A stretch of DNA of 64,000 nt from Cryptomeria japonica. Taxonomy: Eukaryota; Streptophyta; Pinopsida; Cupressales; Cupressaceae. A program made the translations under genes and the position numbers. The notes beneath the pieces are model-generated. The model made no database searches and had not been told where the DNA came from. It saw nothing but the letters and a program-made list of their open reading frames with translations. The stretch is taken from positions 66,226,546-66,290,545 of the forward strand of contig NC_081408.1 in NCBI RefSeq assembly GCF_030272615.1, read 5' to 3'. Of this stretch, positions 25,030 to 36,090 are shown piece by piece. Numbering within the stretch: the stretch's first letter is position 1; each line of letters begins with the position of its first letter.

Positions 25030-25080
25030 GTTTTATAATAATAATAATAATAGATAATAGATAATAGATAATAGATAATG
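25030..25080. repeat. short tandem repeats (ATA)n and (GATAATA)n
   Basis: A run of AAT triplets is followed by about five copies of a 7-bp unit, ATAGATA-type. Confidence 0.85.
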
Positions 25081-25127
25081 TAATATTATTTGCAATACAA
25101 TATATTATAAGTGCATAACTAATTTAA

Positions 25128-25130
25128 ACA

Positions 25131-25162
<32 letters not shown>

Positions 25163-25169
25163 GTTTATG

Positions 25170-25234
<65 letters not shown>

Positions 25235-25237
25235 TTA

Positions 25238-25281
<44 letters not shown>

Positions 25282-25283
25282 TA

Positions 25284-25351
<68 letters not shown>

Positions 25352-25354
25352 CAT

Positions 25355-25401
<47 letters not shown>

Positions 25402-25402
25402 A
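25128..25402. repeat. compound (TA)n/(GT)n/(CATA)n microsatellite
   Basis: Long uninterrupted TA runs alternate with short GTGTGTGT, TTTATC and CATACATACATA segments. The overlapping Tyr/Ile-rich ORFs here are products of the repeat. Confidence 0.95.
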
Positions 25403-25866
25403 TATATTAATAATATTATTTAGGGTGAGGGATAGTGTGCAATATTAATATTATATTATGTTATTGTTAGCCATTTTAGATCTTGAGGCTATCATTTACT
25501 CCTCTTAAGAAGTCTTCATACATTTTTTATTTATGCATGGTCTAAAAGGCAGAAAATAGTGTGTGCCTAATGGTTAAGTCATTTCTTATAGTTTTTTCCT
25601 TCATGCAAAGGTCATTTTTTTCTTTTTTAAAGGAGGTAAGTCCTCATGATGGTTGTTATGCTCTATATGGTTTTATTGCTTTATTATATCCGAAGTCATG
25701 TTCAAAAGGCATTTTTAGCCTTTTATTCATTCAAAAGTTACCCTTAAAAATAAGAAAAGAAAGAAGTTTCTCTTAGGTCTTGCAAGAAGCCTTTGTTTTT
25801 GTCTTGTTCTTTACATTGAAACAAGGGTTCTTTAAATTATCTAACAATAAAAAATAAATTAATAAA
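25403..25866. other. spacer, no feature seen
   Basis: Non-repetitive and AT-rich; a 71-codon ORF at 25561-25776 has no recognisable character. Confidence 0.5.
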
Positions 25867-26496
25867 TGATAGATATAGACACTTAAAATTGTCCTGATCT
25901 AATTAAATAAATATTTTTATTTGTTTAAATTGTCTTTTCTTTAAATTAAGTAAATATTTTATTTATTTAATTGGTCCCACTTCTTCTATTAATTACATAG
26001 ATCTGTATTTATTTAATTTATTCATTAGCTTTTTCCGTCCATGACACTTGTCGTTTATCTCTTAATTTAACTCCAACTACCCTTTTATCATTTTACCATT
26101 TTCCTCTACCTACCCTTTAATCCTAGTCGACCATTTAACCTTTCACCTCTTAATCTTATCCCCCCATTTCTTAAGGTGTCTTCTATATAAGAGGATCATT
26201 TCATCATTTTCAACCCTAATCATTCAGCTAAGAATTTTATGCATTCTACTCCAATCTATTCTTTTTTGAGCTCTTGTGCACAATACAAAATCTAAGAGAA
26301 ATCATATCAAGCAAGATCAATGGAGATCGAACCCTACTAAGAATGTGAATGGTATAATCTTTCTTTTTTATGTGATTTGCATGTTTTAGATTCTTCATTA
26401 GTAAATGGTGGATTCTTAATTATAGAACTAGGGTTTTATGTGGTTGGATCTTTTTTGGTTTTACAATAGTTTTTCATTACATTTTCACCGTACACA
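25867..26496 (+). repeat. possible LTR of a further retroelement (single copy seen)
   Basis: Begins TGATAGATATAGACAC and ends in ACACA, followed by TTTTGGCATACTCACTAGG, which has the spacing of a primer-binding site (compare TTTTGGTGAACCCGACGTG after the LTR at 40542). The A/T-rich 5' half and TATATAAG (26184-26191) near the 3' third resemble the Gypsy LTR at 31590. No second copy lies in the window, so this rests on layout only. Confidence 0.35.
26184..26191 (+). promoter_or_regulatory. candidate TATA box in the putative LTR
   Basis: TATATAAG in a local CTTCTATATAAGAGG context, about 310 bp before the proposed LTR end. Confidence 0.4.
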
Positions 26497-27810
26497 TTTT
26501 GGCATACTCACTAGGACCTTATTCCCTTTTTCTAACATCATTTTGCGTTTTTTATTTTTTTTTCAAGTTGCAGATTAGATTTGCGATGATTGTAGGTTTA
26601 AATCATGTCTATGAAATCTTCTGTTGCATTTAATTTTTTTGTTTTTTGTTTTGCAAGATCATTAGAATCTTGTCCATGCATCATCTTTTGGCATCTATGA
26701 CTGATAGAGTCACACCTCTATGTCCTTTTTTAGCATTTGTGTATCCTTTTTTAGTGTCTATGTATTCTTATTCTATGTTTGGGTTTTATGGATCTTACAA
26801 CATTAGGCATTTTAATTCCACATCTAAGTTAAGTTTTTATGCATCTAAGTTTAATAGAATGATGTCTCTAACTAGTTATACTGCATATATACTTGTTTAT
26901 ATCACATATTTTACATTTGTTATCATCTATATGATCTATAAATTGCCATATTTTTTTTGTTTCTATGATTTTACAAATTGCAAATTTTTAATCATAATAT
27001 TTTTGCGTCTATGTATAATATTTTTGCATTTGCGTTAGGTATAATTGTGTGTATGTTTTATGCATTTAGTTTTAGTTTTTGTTATTAAGGTTGAATTTTG
27101 CATTTGATTTGGCTTTTTGTTCTAACCCCTTTGTGGCCTAACAAAGTGGTGCAACTATCTATATCATCTTGTTGAAGGGCCCTTTTCACATTTCATTTTG
27201 GATTTTCTAAATTAACCTAACAGGTGTACTTCCAAGTTGGGAGTAATCATTGAAACTGCTAATTATTTTCTTGCAGGGGTCGTTTAAGTTCATGTCTTAT
27301 TTTTTCTAGCTTAATTTGGGTCATATCATTTTTATTTGTGTTTAATTAACTTGTTTCAAGTATCTTGTTCTTTTGGCATGCTTTCTTGTTTTAGATTCCT
27401 AAGGTAGTAACAAAAGTATCCCCTCCCCTTGCCTTCCATTGGACCTTGGGTGTAAGAGAAATTATTATTATCTTCTTCACTTAGGTAGAAGGGTCTACCT
27501 CTTGCATAGCCCATAAGGAAAAATGAGAGGGAATGACCCAAGCAATACTTCATCAGCCTGCTATATAAATTAAAAATTTAGGCAAAATTCATGACTGCTT
27601 GGTGAATTTGGGCTACCTGACAAGTTCCTTTAGTATCCACACTTGTGAGATATTCATAAAAATCCTCTTATGAGGACTGGGATAGGCTCTTAAGTGAGTT
27701 TCCATCGCATGGTAGACATGAAGTTTCACTGAAGTTCCCCCACTAGACACCTTAGATTAGTGGCCCACCGTTATTTTTTCTAAACATCACAATAGGTTTA
27801 GTGTAATGGG
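26497..27810 (+). other. possible retroelement leader with weak 21-nt period repeats
   Basis: Follows the putative LTR. Similar strings (TTGGCATCT, TTAGCATTT, TTAGTGTCT, TTTGCGTCT, TTTGCATTT) occur at 26688, 26730, 26751, 27002 and 27023, spaced by 21 or 42 within each group. The later part (27230-27800) has the low-coding texture of a retroelement leader. No gag was found before the next LTR at 27818. Confidence 0.35.
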
Positions 27811-27817
27811 ATAGCTG

Positions 27818-29287
27818 TGTTGAATAGATAGGAATACTAAGAGGGGGGGTGAATTGGTATTCTACACAAATTCTCAAAATAAAATAGATAATATGTTTAT
27901 CATATCTTAGTCTTATTTATCCTTGAAAAATGAACATAAATTTCATAACACAACCATAAAAGAGACACAAAATATTTTTATAGGTGGAAAACCCAAAGAG
28001 GCAAAAACCACTAAGTGAGTTAACTCTTAAGATAATATAACTAGTTATATGAGGCTACAAAATAGGCTCACCACCAAAGGGATCACTACCTAAAGGGCTT
28101 ATTGCTCAGATACAATTGGCTTACTACTAGAAAGGCTTACTGAGAAATGGAGTGAAATGAGAAAGTTGCATCTATATATGCATGAAATCAATTCCAGTGA
28201 AAGCTCTAACAAGCAACCAACTGCTTGTAGCTAATCCAGTTAAGAAACTCTAAAAAATACTTCACCAACTCACTGCAATACACTGACTATACACTTTACC
28301 AATTCACTGCAATACACTGACTATACAGTTTACCAATTCACTGCAATACACTAACTATTTACAATACATCTAGTTAAGAACCTTTGTAAATAACTTTACC
28401 AACTTACTACACCAATCTTCTCATACCGAACCAACACTTATCCTATGTCTCTTACCACTGATGTTCTTCGCTCATGCTCATTCCACTTTTTATGCTTCCA
28501 GATACATACACTTTCTCTCACACATCCAAGCTTCACATTTGTTTTTCACAACCAAAAGAGATCACATATATATAATATCAATTTAGAAATAAATATGAAG
28601 TCAAGCTTAGAGATATTTTACAAATGAACATTTTAATGACATGCTACAATCACTAGATTAGAATACCAATATTAATCTTCAAAGTTAGTTAATCCAAAAA
28701 GGAACATATCCATGAAGCACCAAAGAAACACACCTCCATAATGCCACAATTATTGGAGCACAAAATGGAATAATGGAAACATAGCTAAGACCAAAAATTT
28801 TTAAGCATACTAATCATGATCCAAGTCAACATTACACGATTCAAGACATAAAAAATAAACCACCAAATGAATGTTACAAAAAACCAATGAAGCTAGAAGA
28901 AACTAGAGAACAAGAATCTGCTCACCACAACATGTCCAAACATACAACTAAAAGGTGACATCCAAAGAACAAATTTTGAAGCACATGACCAGACATCACA
29001 ACCAACACCCAAAACTCTCACATCGATACACTCATATATTCATGATTCTAAAGAAATAATCATATAAAAAACTTTGATAACAACAATGACAATAGAAAGG
29101 ATCTGCTATCTATAACATTCATATCTATCATCCACTCTACTACAACTCAGCATATACAACATTTTACATATCAACCTTCATACATAACATCTCACATATC
29201 AATCGCATACCAATCTGGATCACCAGATTTGTCATCAATGACAACATAGATAAGTAATTCCAGCAATCTCTCAAACATCTCTCAACA
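27818..29287 (-). repeat. Copia-type LTR, minus strand, partner not seen
   Basis: On the plus strand it starts TGTTGAATAGATAGG with the AAGAGGGGGGGTGAATTGGT block that is the reverse complement of the Copia LTR ends elsewhere in the window. It ends TCTCAACA next to a CCCCCTTTA stretch (a polypurine tract on the minus strand). It is therefore the 3' LTR of a minus-strand element whose 5' part is missing or outside recognisable range. Confidence 0.65.
28265..28366. repeat. 34-bp tandem repeat, three copies, within the LTR
   Basis: CACTGCAATACACTRACTAT begins at 28271, 28305 and 28339, separated by ACACTTTACCAATT-type linkers. Confidence 0.9.
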
Positions 29288-30445
29288 ATATCCCCCTTTA
29301 TCATTGATGGTAAAATACATATATCAAAACTTGTGATAATTTCCCCTTAAATAATGTTTCCAATATTTCAAAAATTCAAAACTCAACATTACTTCTTGAT
29401 GCACAATATTTCTCCTTGATAGAGAATATTTCTTCCACTTTGACATCAAGGACAAAGGCTAACAACAAAATAAGTTACGAAAAAAAAATATATACTACAA
29501 AGGAGACAATTCTTCACTTACTCTTATAGAAGATGCTCTAATGATTTTCCTTCAATTATGGATACAAAAACTTCCAAGGGTTCATTGTCAAATGGACACT
29601 CAAGCTCAAACTATCATTCTGTACAAACACATCAACTACATCTGATAACTGACTAGGAACAAAGATGTTCCACTCACACTTCTCAACATCAAATAGAATA
29701 CTAGAAAGATGCTCTAACTAAGGTTCAATAATCTATTTTACTTTCAAGAATATATTTACCACATCTTCTTTTTGTTTCTAATACAAGTAAGATTTGATTG
29801 CAAGGAGTTTATCTTCTTTCTCTGTGCACCATGAATATCACTGAAAACATCAAATGCTTTTCCCAAGGGACACAATTCAAATTTAATAGAGTCAATTTTT
29901 GCTTTGAAATGCTCCACAACAACAAGCCACTAGAAATAGTGTTTGTATACTTTGCTTTCTTTTGCTATGGAGACTCTCATATTCCTAAATGTCTTTAGAT
30001 AATCTATTTTGAGCATACATACATTTCTTCTTGAAATCACTCTGAATATCTTCTTTAACTACTGACACCTTAATAGATTGATTCATCCAATCTCTAAGCA
30101 CTTCTATCAGGACAACTGACAAGATGTTTGCAATAGTATCTAGACAAATACCATTTCAGACCAAATAACCAACTATAATTTCCTCAATTTGATCTTTTAT
30201 CATAGGAGGGACACTCATTTAGAATTCACCTACAAATTTTCAACCCAATGTATTCCTTTAGTAAATTCAAAATATTATAAACACTACATGTATCATCTTT
30301 TTCATCCTTTCTTTCTTTATTAACATTCTCATCCTTAATCACAATAAGTGGTTCTATATCATCTAGAAAAATAAATTCATGCACAACTTTTCTTTTTGCC
30401 TTCTTCATTAATGTTGGAGGAGACATCACACTTTTTCTCTTTGAA
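29288..30445 (-). pseudogene. interior remnant of a minus-strand Copia-like element
   Basis: A polypurine tract abuts the LTR at 29288-29300. The minus strand then reads as scattered charged fragments, the longest at 30429-30226 ('KKAKRKVVHEFIFLDDIEPL', then Glu/Lys/Asp-rich). The composition resembles the charged accessory ORFs of the 1937-9547 element. No pol motif was found, so it may also be non-autonomous (inference). Confidence 0.4.
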
Positions 30446-30862
30446 CTCTTACTTTATGCGCAAGAAGACAATAGAGAAAGAAGTTAGATTATAGGTTGTT
30501 CCTACACAAGATTAGATTGTAGATATTTTTATGAAGGATCTTTCAAAATATACATTGTTTATCTTAGGAAGAAGCTAGGGGTTATTAGTCCTCCCTCTTC
30601 TAAGTAGATGCATAAGATGATGCATCTATTTAAGGGGAGGAATTAAAGTCATGTTTTTTTCTTCTAGGCTACCTGTTAAAGGGACTAGGTGGTTTATTAG
30701 TTTTATTGATAAGAGGAACATGTGTAAGAAGGAAATAGTGTAGATGAGTTAGTATAGATTCTAGTGAAGGCCTTTTCCCTTTGACCTTGATGTCTAAGGA
30801 GGAGAGAGAGTGTAGATGGTTATTTTACTAGTGAGTGTTTGACACAATGAAAAGGGAGATAT
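30446..30862 (+). pseudogene. 3' end of a Copia pol gene, plus strand
   Basis: About 30480-30610 reads, through TAG stops, as the Copia C-terminal signature: 'VVPTQD', then 'IVDIFMKDLSKYTLF' and a Leu/Gly tail. It is followed by a 3' untranslated part and the AAAAGGGAGAT polypurine tract at 30850-30860. Upstream gag and pol are absent because the minus-strand remnant abuts at about 30445. Confidence 0.6.
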
Positions 30863-31589
30863 TGTTAGATATTGATGTCATGGATACCTATGTGTTTTCA
30901 TTGATGTCAACCCTTAGCATTATGTAAATTATTAGAGATTGATGTTTAGGTATTAGGTTTTCATGGATTCCTTTCAGTAAAATATGTAGTTGAGCTAATG
31001 GAGTCTATAGTTGGATGTCAACCCTTGCAAGTGTTGATGTCTTCACTCATTTTTTGACACTTTCACTTGTATGATGATGATGCTACTAATATTAGTGTTG
31101 AAGTGTTGGAGAATAATGATAGTGATAAAGTTAATAGTTGGATAGTACAAATGTTATTATAATAATATTATATTATGATTAGACACATTGAGATGAAGAT
31201 TAGAAGTGATAATATGAGGGTGAGAAGAATTTTGATGAAGTGGATATGATGATGATGGTCTTATGCATGATACAAGTTTTCATTTTATCTCTCTTATTTC
31301 TCCTAAGTGAGAAAATTGTGCAACTTGGATGCTTTGAAGATTTTCTATGAAAATGCTATACATTCTCCATATTTGTAGATATGGTCTTCTAGTCTATTAT
31401 TTATGTTATGTGTGTATTGGATGTTGTAATCCTTTTTTTTAGTTCCCTGGTGATTCTATATGTGTTTCCAGTAAATGCAATTTGTTGGAAAATTGGTTTC
31501 TTATTAGAGGTGGTCCAAAAAATTCTCCTCATTTTTCTATTTTATTTTTCTACTCTAATAATGTGCTAGACATTCTTTTATTATGTATG
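30863..31589 (+). repeat. partial 3' LTR of the plus-strand Copia remnant, cut by the Gypsy insertion
   Basis: Starts TGTTAGATATTGATGTCATGG straight after the polypurine tract. It is interrupted at 31589, where the 32 kb Gypsy element begins, and probably continues after its target duplication at 63736. Confidence 0.5.
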
Positions 31590-33029
31590 TGTAGACGTAT
31601 AAAAATGACCATATTCCTAAATGAATATTTAATGTTCATTTTATTCTCATTCCTCTATTTAATTAAGTAAATTATTCAATTTATTTAGTAAAATTCACTT
31701 AATCCATTTTTGCATCATTTAATTGAATAAATCATTTTATTTAATTAAAAACCCTCCTCTCTACTTTTAATTAAATTAAAATTTAATTAAATAGCTACCC
31801 CAATTAAATAAATCTAATTTATTTAAATCCCCAACTTGCAACCAAATTCAAATAAAGTAATTTATTTTAATTAATTCTATTTTCCCTCACCCACTTGAAT
31901 TTTTCTACATATCCCACTTGCCTCCTAACCCTAATCCTAATTTCTTCTACAATCCATCTAATCCTAATCAATTAGCCTAAATTCCATTATCCCCTTTCCC
32001 TAAATTTGAGGAGGTCACTTCTCAAATTTGGAGTAAAGTATTCAAAAGGCATTAAAGCCTTTATTTATTCAACAAGATAACTTAAAGAATACCCCCAAAT
32101 TTGAAGGACTTTTACAAATTTGTCCCCCAAATTCTTCAAAGCATTAATGGTTAACCAACCCTTAGTGGCATGGTTAGAGACTTTTTGACTAACTCAACCT
32201 CCATCTAACCCAAGGGTCTCATCAAGCATTTATTACTTTGACCATGGTTATTTTTTTAACCTTTGCACAAGAGTTTACCCCTTGGGTAGAACCTTTATCC
32301 ATTGGATAACCCTAACCTACCCTTAACCCTTACATCCTAAGGTAACCATGAGGTCTTCTCAAGCATTTAATGCTTCTTACATCTCCTCTCAACTAGCCTT
32401 ATGTTGACAATTGTCACCATTTCATTGGTAAAAATTGAAAACATGGATTGACAACTTTAAAACTTTACCCTTGATTAACTCTTTCAATCCTGACCATCCA
32501 TTGTCCTATTTTCACTATAAATAGAGCTCTCGTTCCTCCATTTTTAAGGATCCATGCAAGCTTTAGTATCTCATTTATGCTCAATTTTATTAACACATCT
32601 AGCTTCTCTTTGTTATAAGAATATATCTAATAAGCATTTTAGACTATTTCCTTTATCATTATCTTAACTCATAAACTAGTATATCATGATAGGATAGTAT
32701 TGCTACTAATCTTGTCATTTTATAATCTGGTTTATTGCATTTGTAGAATCCTGCATAGATAGGATGCATTTTCATGACTAAATCAATCATAAGTGTCCCT
32801 CATTCTTGCATTTGTCATCCCTAAGCTACTTTGCTCAATGATCTGAGAGCAAAGGCATTGGCTTGAGGGACCTTGTGAGATAGAGAACCATGGAACCATC
32901 CTTGGGGAGTTGAGTCATTCTTCATAACTGCATAACTGGCACCAAGAAGTCCCATGGGTGTGTGGACAAGCCTCTTTGAGCCTTAATTTTCACATTTTAA
33001 GTTTCATCACCCCACTTTTTTCGCATATA
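31590..33029 (+). repeat. 5' LTR of the Tat/Gypsy element
   Basis: Starts TGTAGACGTATAAAAATG. It ends GCATATA where the 3' LTR ends GCATACA, so the terminal CA is TA here, a C-to-T change. The A/T-rich 5' third is followed by the promoter-like region. Confidence 0.95.
32516..32523 (+). promoter_or_regulatory. TATA box of the Gypsy 5' LTR
   Basis: TATAAATA in CACTATAAATAGAGCTCTC, conserved in the 3' LTR. About 510 bp of R-U5-like sequence follows before the LTR end. Confidence 0.75.
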
Positions 33030-33033
33030 TTTC

Positions 33034-33051
33034 TGGCACCCACTGTGGGGC
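33034..33051 (+). other. primer-binding site of the Gypsy element
   Basis: TGGCACCCACTGTGGGGC begins four bases after the LTR. The TGGCRCC start is usual for plant Tat/Athila-type Gypsy elements; I do not assign the exact tRNA. Confidence 0.7.
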
Positions 33052-33116
33052 ACTACCCCATTAATCAAATCGGTTTTAAAAAATAAACACTTTTGCAGGT
33101 ATGCGAGAAATAGGAA

Positions 33117-33372
33117 TTAGCGCATAGGGAACATCCCTTAGCATATTTGGTGGATCTTTTAACACATCCGACGCACTGTTTAGCATGTGGGGTCTATTCT
33201 CTAGCACGTGCAGTCTTTACCTTAGTGCATCATCCCCACTAATATTTTTCTGTAGGCCTCGGCGTGGGAGAAAAACAAAGAAGCGCATCTGAAACACAGT
33301 TTAGCGCATTGGGCCTTTTCGATAGTGCATCCGGATTATCTTGTAGTGCATACAATTTGTTCTATAGTGCAT
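33117..33372 (+). repeat. 21-nt period array, block 1 (Gypsy leader)
   Basis: A 9-nt core TTAGCRCAT with variants recurs at 33117, 33138, 33159, 33180, 33201 and 33222. After a 58-nt gap it recurs at 33280, 33301, 33322, 33343 and 33364. Every step inside each run is exactly 21 nt; the other 12 nt of each unit vary freely. Read in frame each unit gives a 7-residue repeat starting Leu/Ile/Val-Ala-His. Confidence 0.95.
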
Positions 33373-33384
33373 CACAGACAGAGG

Positions 33385-34571
33385 CGAAACAACTGTAACC
33401 GAATGTAAAAAAGAAAAATTAGACTTGTTGAAGTCCACAAATTGTCTAACAATTTTACTTGTTATTTTACAGGGTTCTAAGAAATTTCTTGTAGATGGGA
33501 GCTTAAATTTAGGATCATTAAATAGTTTAAGTTTTTACTAACTTAGTTAATTTAGTTAAGATATAAACTTCCTTTTTGATTCTTGATAAAACTGAACTCA
33601 CTTTTATTTGAGCTTTAAAAAGAACCACAAAACAAAATTTTCCTTGCTTTCCTAGGAGAGAAATTTTTTTAATTGGGCTCTAAAAAGAACAAATCAATTT
33701 TTTTCAAGTTTTGCAAACAAATGGATTAAAACAATTTCACCATCCTTTGGTGTATAAAAGGATCCATTGTAGGTTTTAGCAAGAAAAAGAATCACAAAGT
33801 CCCAAAAGTCTTTTGTTTTGCAATTAAAGAGGGATGATATTCCCCTTCCGCTTGATTTATTTTGTTGACGAAGCATCGTGTTCATTTTGTTGACGAAGTT
33901 CTTCTTTTCAGATTAGAAAATCATTGCCTTGAAAAGTTAAAAAGAATACCATGTTTTCGTGGAGCAACATCTCCATCTAGGATTACCAAATCATTGCTTT
34001 GAAGGGCTAAAAAGAACTTGTGTTTTTTGTCTCAAAAGTGGAAGGTATATGCTCTCCCCTTAATTGGGTGATCAAAAAGCCAAACCACTCTTGAAGATTT
34101 CTTTAATTCAAGCAATAAATCCTTTAGCAGGCATGCCTTCTCGAGGGGTTGAAAAAATCTTAAAGCCATTTTTGGCCGATGTGAAGGGAATGATCTAAGT
34201 GGGAAACAACTTTGAAGCCAAGTGTTCCAACCCACTATAATCATAAGTGGAAAGTGATGAAAGTCCTTTTCAATGGTTGTGAACAGCGATTAGCCTTCCT
34301 CCAGTATCTTTGAGATACGTAAAGCCTTTGTTCTAAAGGTTGGGAAGCCTCCTGAGGGAGTTTATCACTGATGGCCAAACGTGAAGCTTGATTACGAACC
34401 TTAGCATAGAAACTTTGAGTCGAGTTAGTAACCAGACATTTGCAATATCATAGTGCAAGGGTGGGGAAGAATTCACCCCCAAGATCGCTCACCATATATC
34501 TCCCAAGATAACTATTCAATTGTGAAGCAATGCACTTTGGGTCAATTTCTGGCGAAAGGCAAAAAAACGGG
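33385..34571 (+). other. Gypsy 5' leader between the array blocks
   Basis: No ORF of protein character. The string CTAAAAAGAAC or a close variant recurs near 33612, 33677, 33934 and 34001, and a segment of about 68 bp starting near 33910 is imperfectly duplicated at about 33978. The 63-70 codon minus-strand ORFs here are unsupported. Confidence 0.55.
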
Positions 34572-34587
34572 CACCCCCTAGGGGGTG
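34572..34587. other. 16-bp perfect palindrome in the Gypsy leader
   Basis: CACCCCCTAGGGGGTG equals its own reverse complement. In RNA it would give a GC-rich self-complementary element able to pair between two genomes. Confidence 0.8.
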
Positions 34588-34881
34588 AGACAGCTATTTG
34601 AGCTGATGGAGTATCGAGACTAGTGGGATATGATATTTCTTATGAACTTTGAATAAAGAGTCTGATTGAAATGCATGTTGTACCAAAACCTATTGAAACA
34701 TTGGAGATTTGAACACATCCTCACAGAACATACACTTATTGTTTAGATTAAGCAAGATGGTTGTCTCTTTGGTGTCGTGCTTTCATTCATTATTTCAGAA
34801 AATTATCTATTAGCACTAAAAACTCAACGGAAAGTTCCAAAATTGCAGGAAAGCAACCAAGTCAATATATTTCAGGGCACT

Positions 34882-35236
34882 TTAGCACATAAGAGCAACT
34901 TCTTGGCACGTAGGAACCATATTTTAGCGCATTAAACCTTCTTTTTAGCATGTAAAGTCTTAATAGTAGCGCTTCACCAGAATCTAAAAGCAAGCAGTGA
35001 TAGTTAGCATGTTGAAGCATCAGCTTAGCGCATAGAAGTCAAATTTTAGTGCGTAGGGTTTAACTGTTAACACATAGGAGGCCCATATTAGTGCATGGCC
35101 TTTTAAACCAAAGCTGAACCAAATCTGAGCAAAATTAACCAGTTAGCACGTATCATGGGGCAGCGTAGTGTGTAGAGTCTTTTCTCTAGCACATAGAGAA
35201 GTTTTCATAGCGCATTGCATCTCTGTTTCAGCACGT
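34882..35236 (+). repeat. 21-nt period array, block 2 (Gypsy leader)
   Basis: Cores at 34882, 34903, 34924, 34945 and 34966; then 35004, 35025, 35046, 35067 and 35088; then 35143, 35165, 35186, 35207 and 35228. All steps inside runs are 21 nt except one of 22; runs are separated by 38 and 55 nt. The core is the same TTAGCRCAT as in block 1, and the variable parts do not match between units. Confidence 0.95.
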
Positions 35237-36090
35237 AGTCAAAACCAGAAAAATAGGGGGCAAAATAGAGGTCAATTTGGAAAATTTTGAGAACAATTCC
35301 AGAAGCTTCTCTTCATCAACCTGAAATTCATCAATCAGAAAACCAAAAATAGAGTACCAAAAGCTATTTCTAAAAGCAAGTTTCCATCAAGCAAAGTTGC
35401 CTGAAATTTGAAGCTAGTCGCAAGATAAACATTTCTATCCTATCAAAATTGGGAAACATCATCACAAGTAGCAAACAGGTCCATTAAATCAAATGGATTT
35501 TTATCTCAAACACACTTGTTTCAAAACTCTAAGCTATCAAATCAAGTTTCCAAATTGGGAAAGCTCGTATTCCATATCATTTGACACACTTTGTCATGAG
35601 GGGGCATCTAAAACCTTCACTTTGATAAAGTAAAACTTAAGTTTCCAAAACAAGCTAAACTAAATCCAAAAAAAATCAAAGGAAACCATTGATCGCTTGT
35701 GCATGAATAATCCTCATATTCTGAGAAGAAGGAATATTTATCATAACACTAAGTTGAAGAAACAACAACCAAGTTCTTCGAAACTTGCCAAAAGAAATAA
35801 ATGTTTATACATCAATCGTCAACTCTTCAAATCTCATTGCACATTCCTTCATCATATATGATTGTATCTTCCAAACAAAACAAGTGAATTTGACAAAGAA
35901 CCCTTGAGGAGTAGGGCGTTCTGTCAAAAAATCAGCATTTAGTCAACTCATAAATCAAGGAGGGAAGATCAATCTAGCCTTGTTTCCCGAAGAGTGCATC
36001 ACTTATAATATACCATGATTTGAACCACCAACCCCTAAACAAAACATTGAAGAAGATTTCATTCCCTTTGTCATAGAGAGATTCTACTAG
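35237..36090 (+). other. Gypsy leader between array block 2 and gag
   Basis: A/C-rich untranslated-looking sequence with no supported ORF. The minus-strand ORF 36159-35974 overlaps the gag start and is a shadow. Confidence 0.5.

Noticed and set aside
25153-25448. Overlapping Tyr/Ile-rich ORFs
   Set aside because: They are translations of the (TA)n/(GT)n microsatellite in several frames.
33117-35236. CRISPR-like repeat and spacer layout
   Set aside because: A conserved core with variable parts suggests a CRISPR array at first sight, but the 9-nt core and 12-nt gap are far too short and the context is a plant retrotransposon leader.
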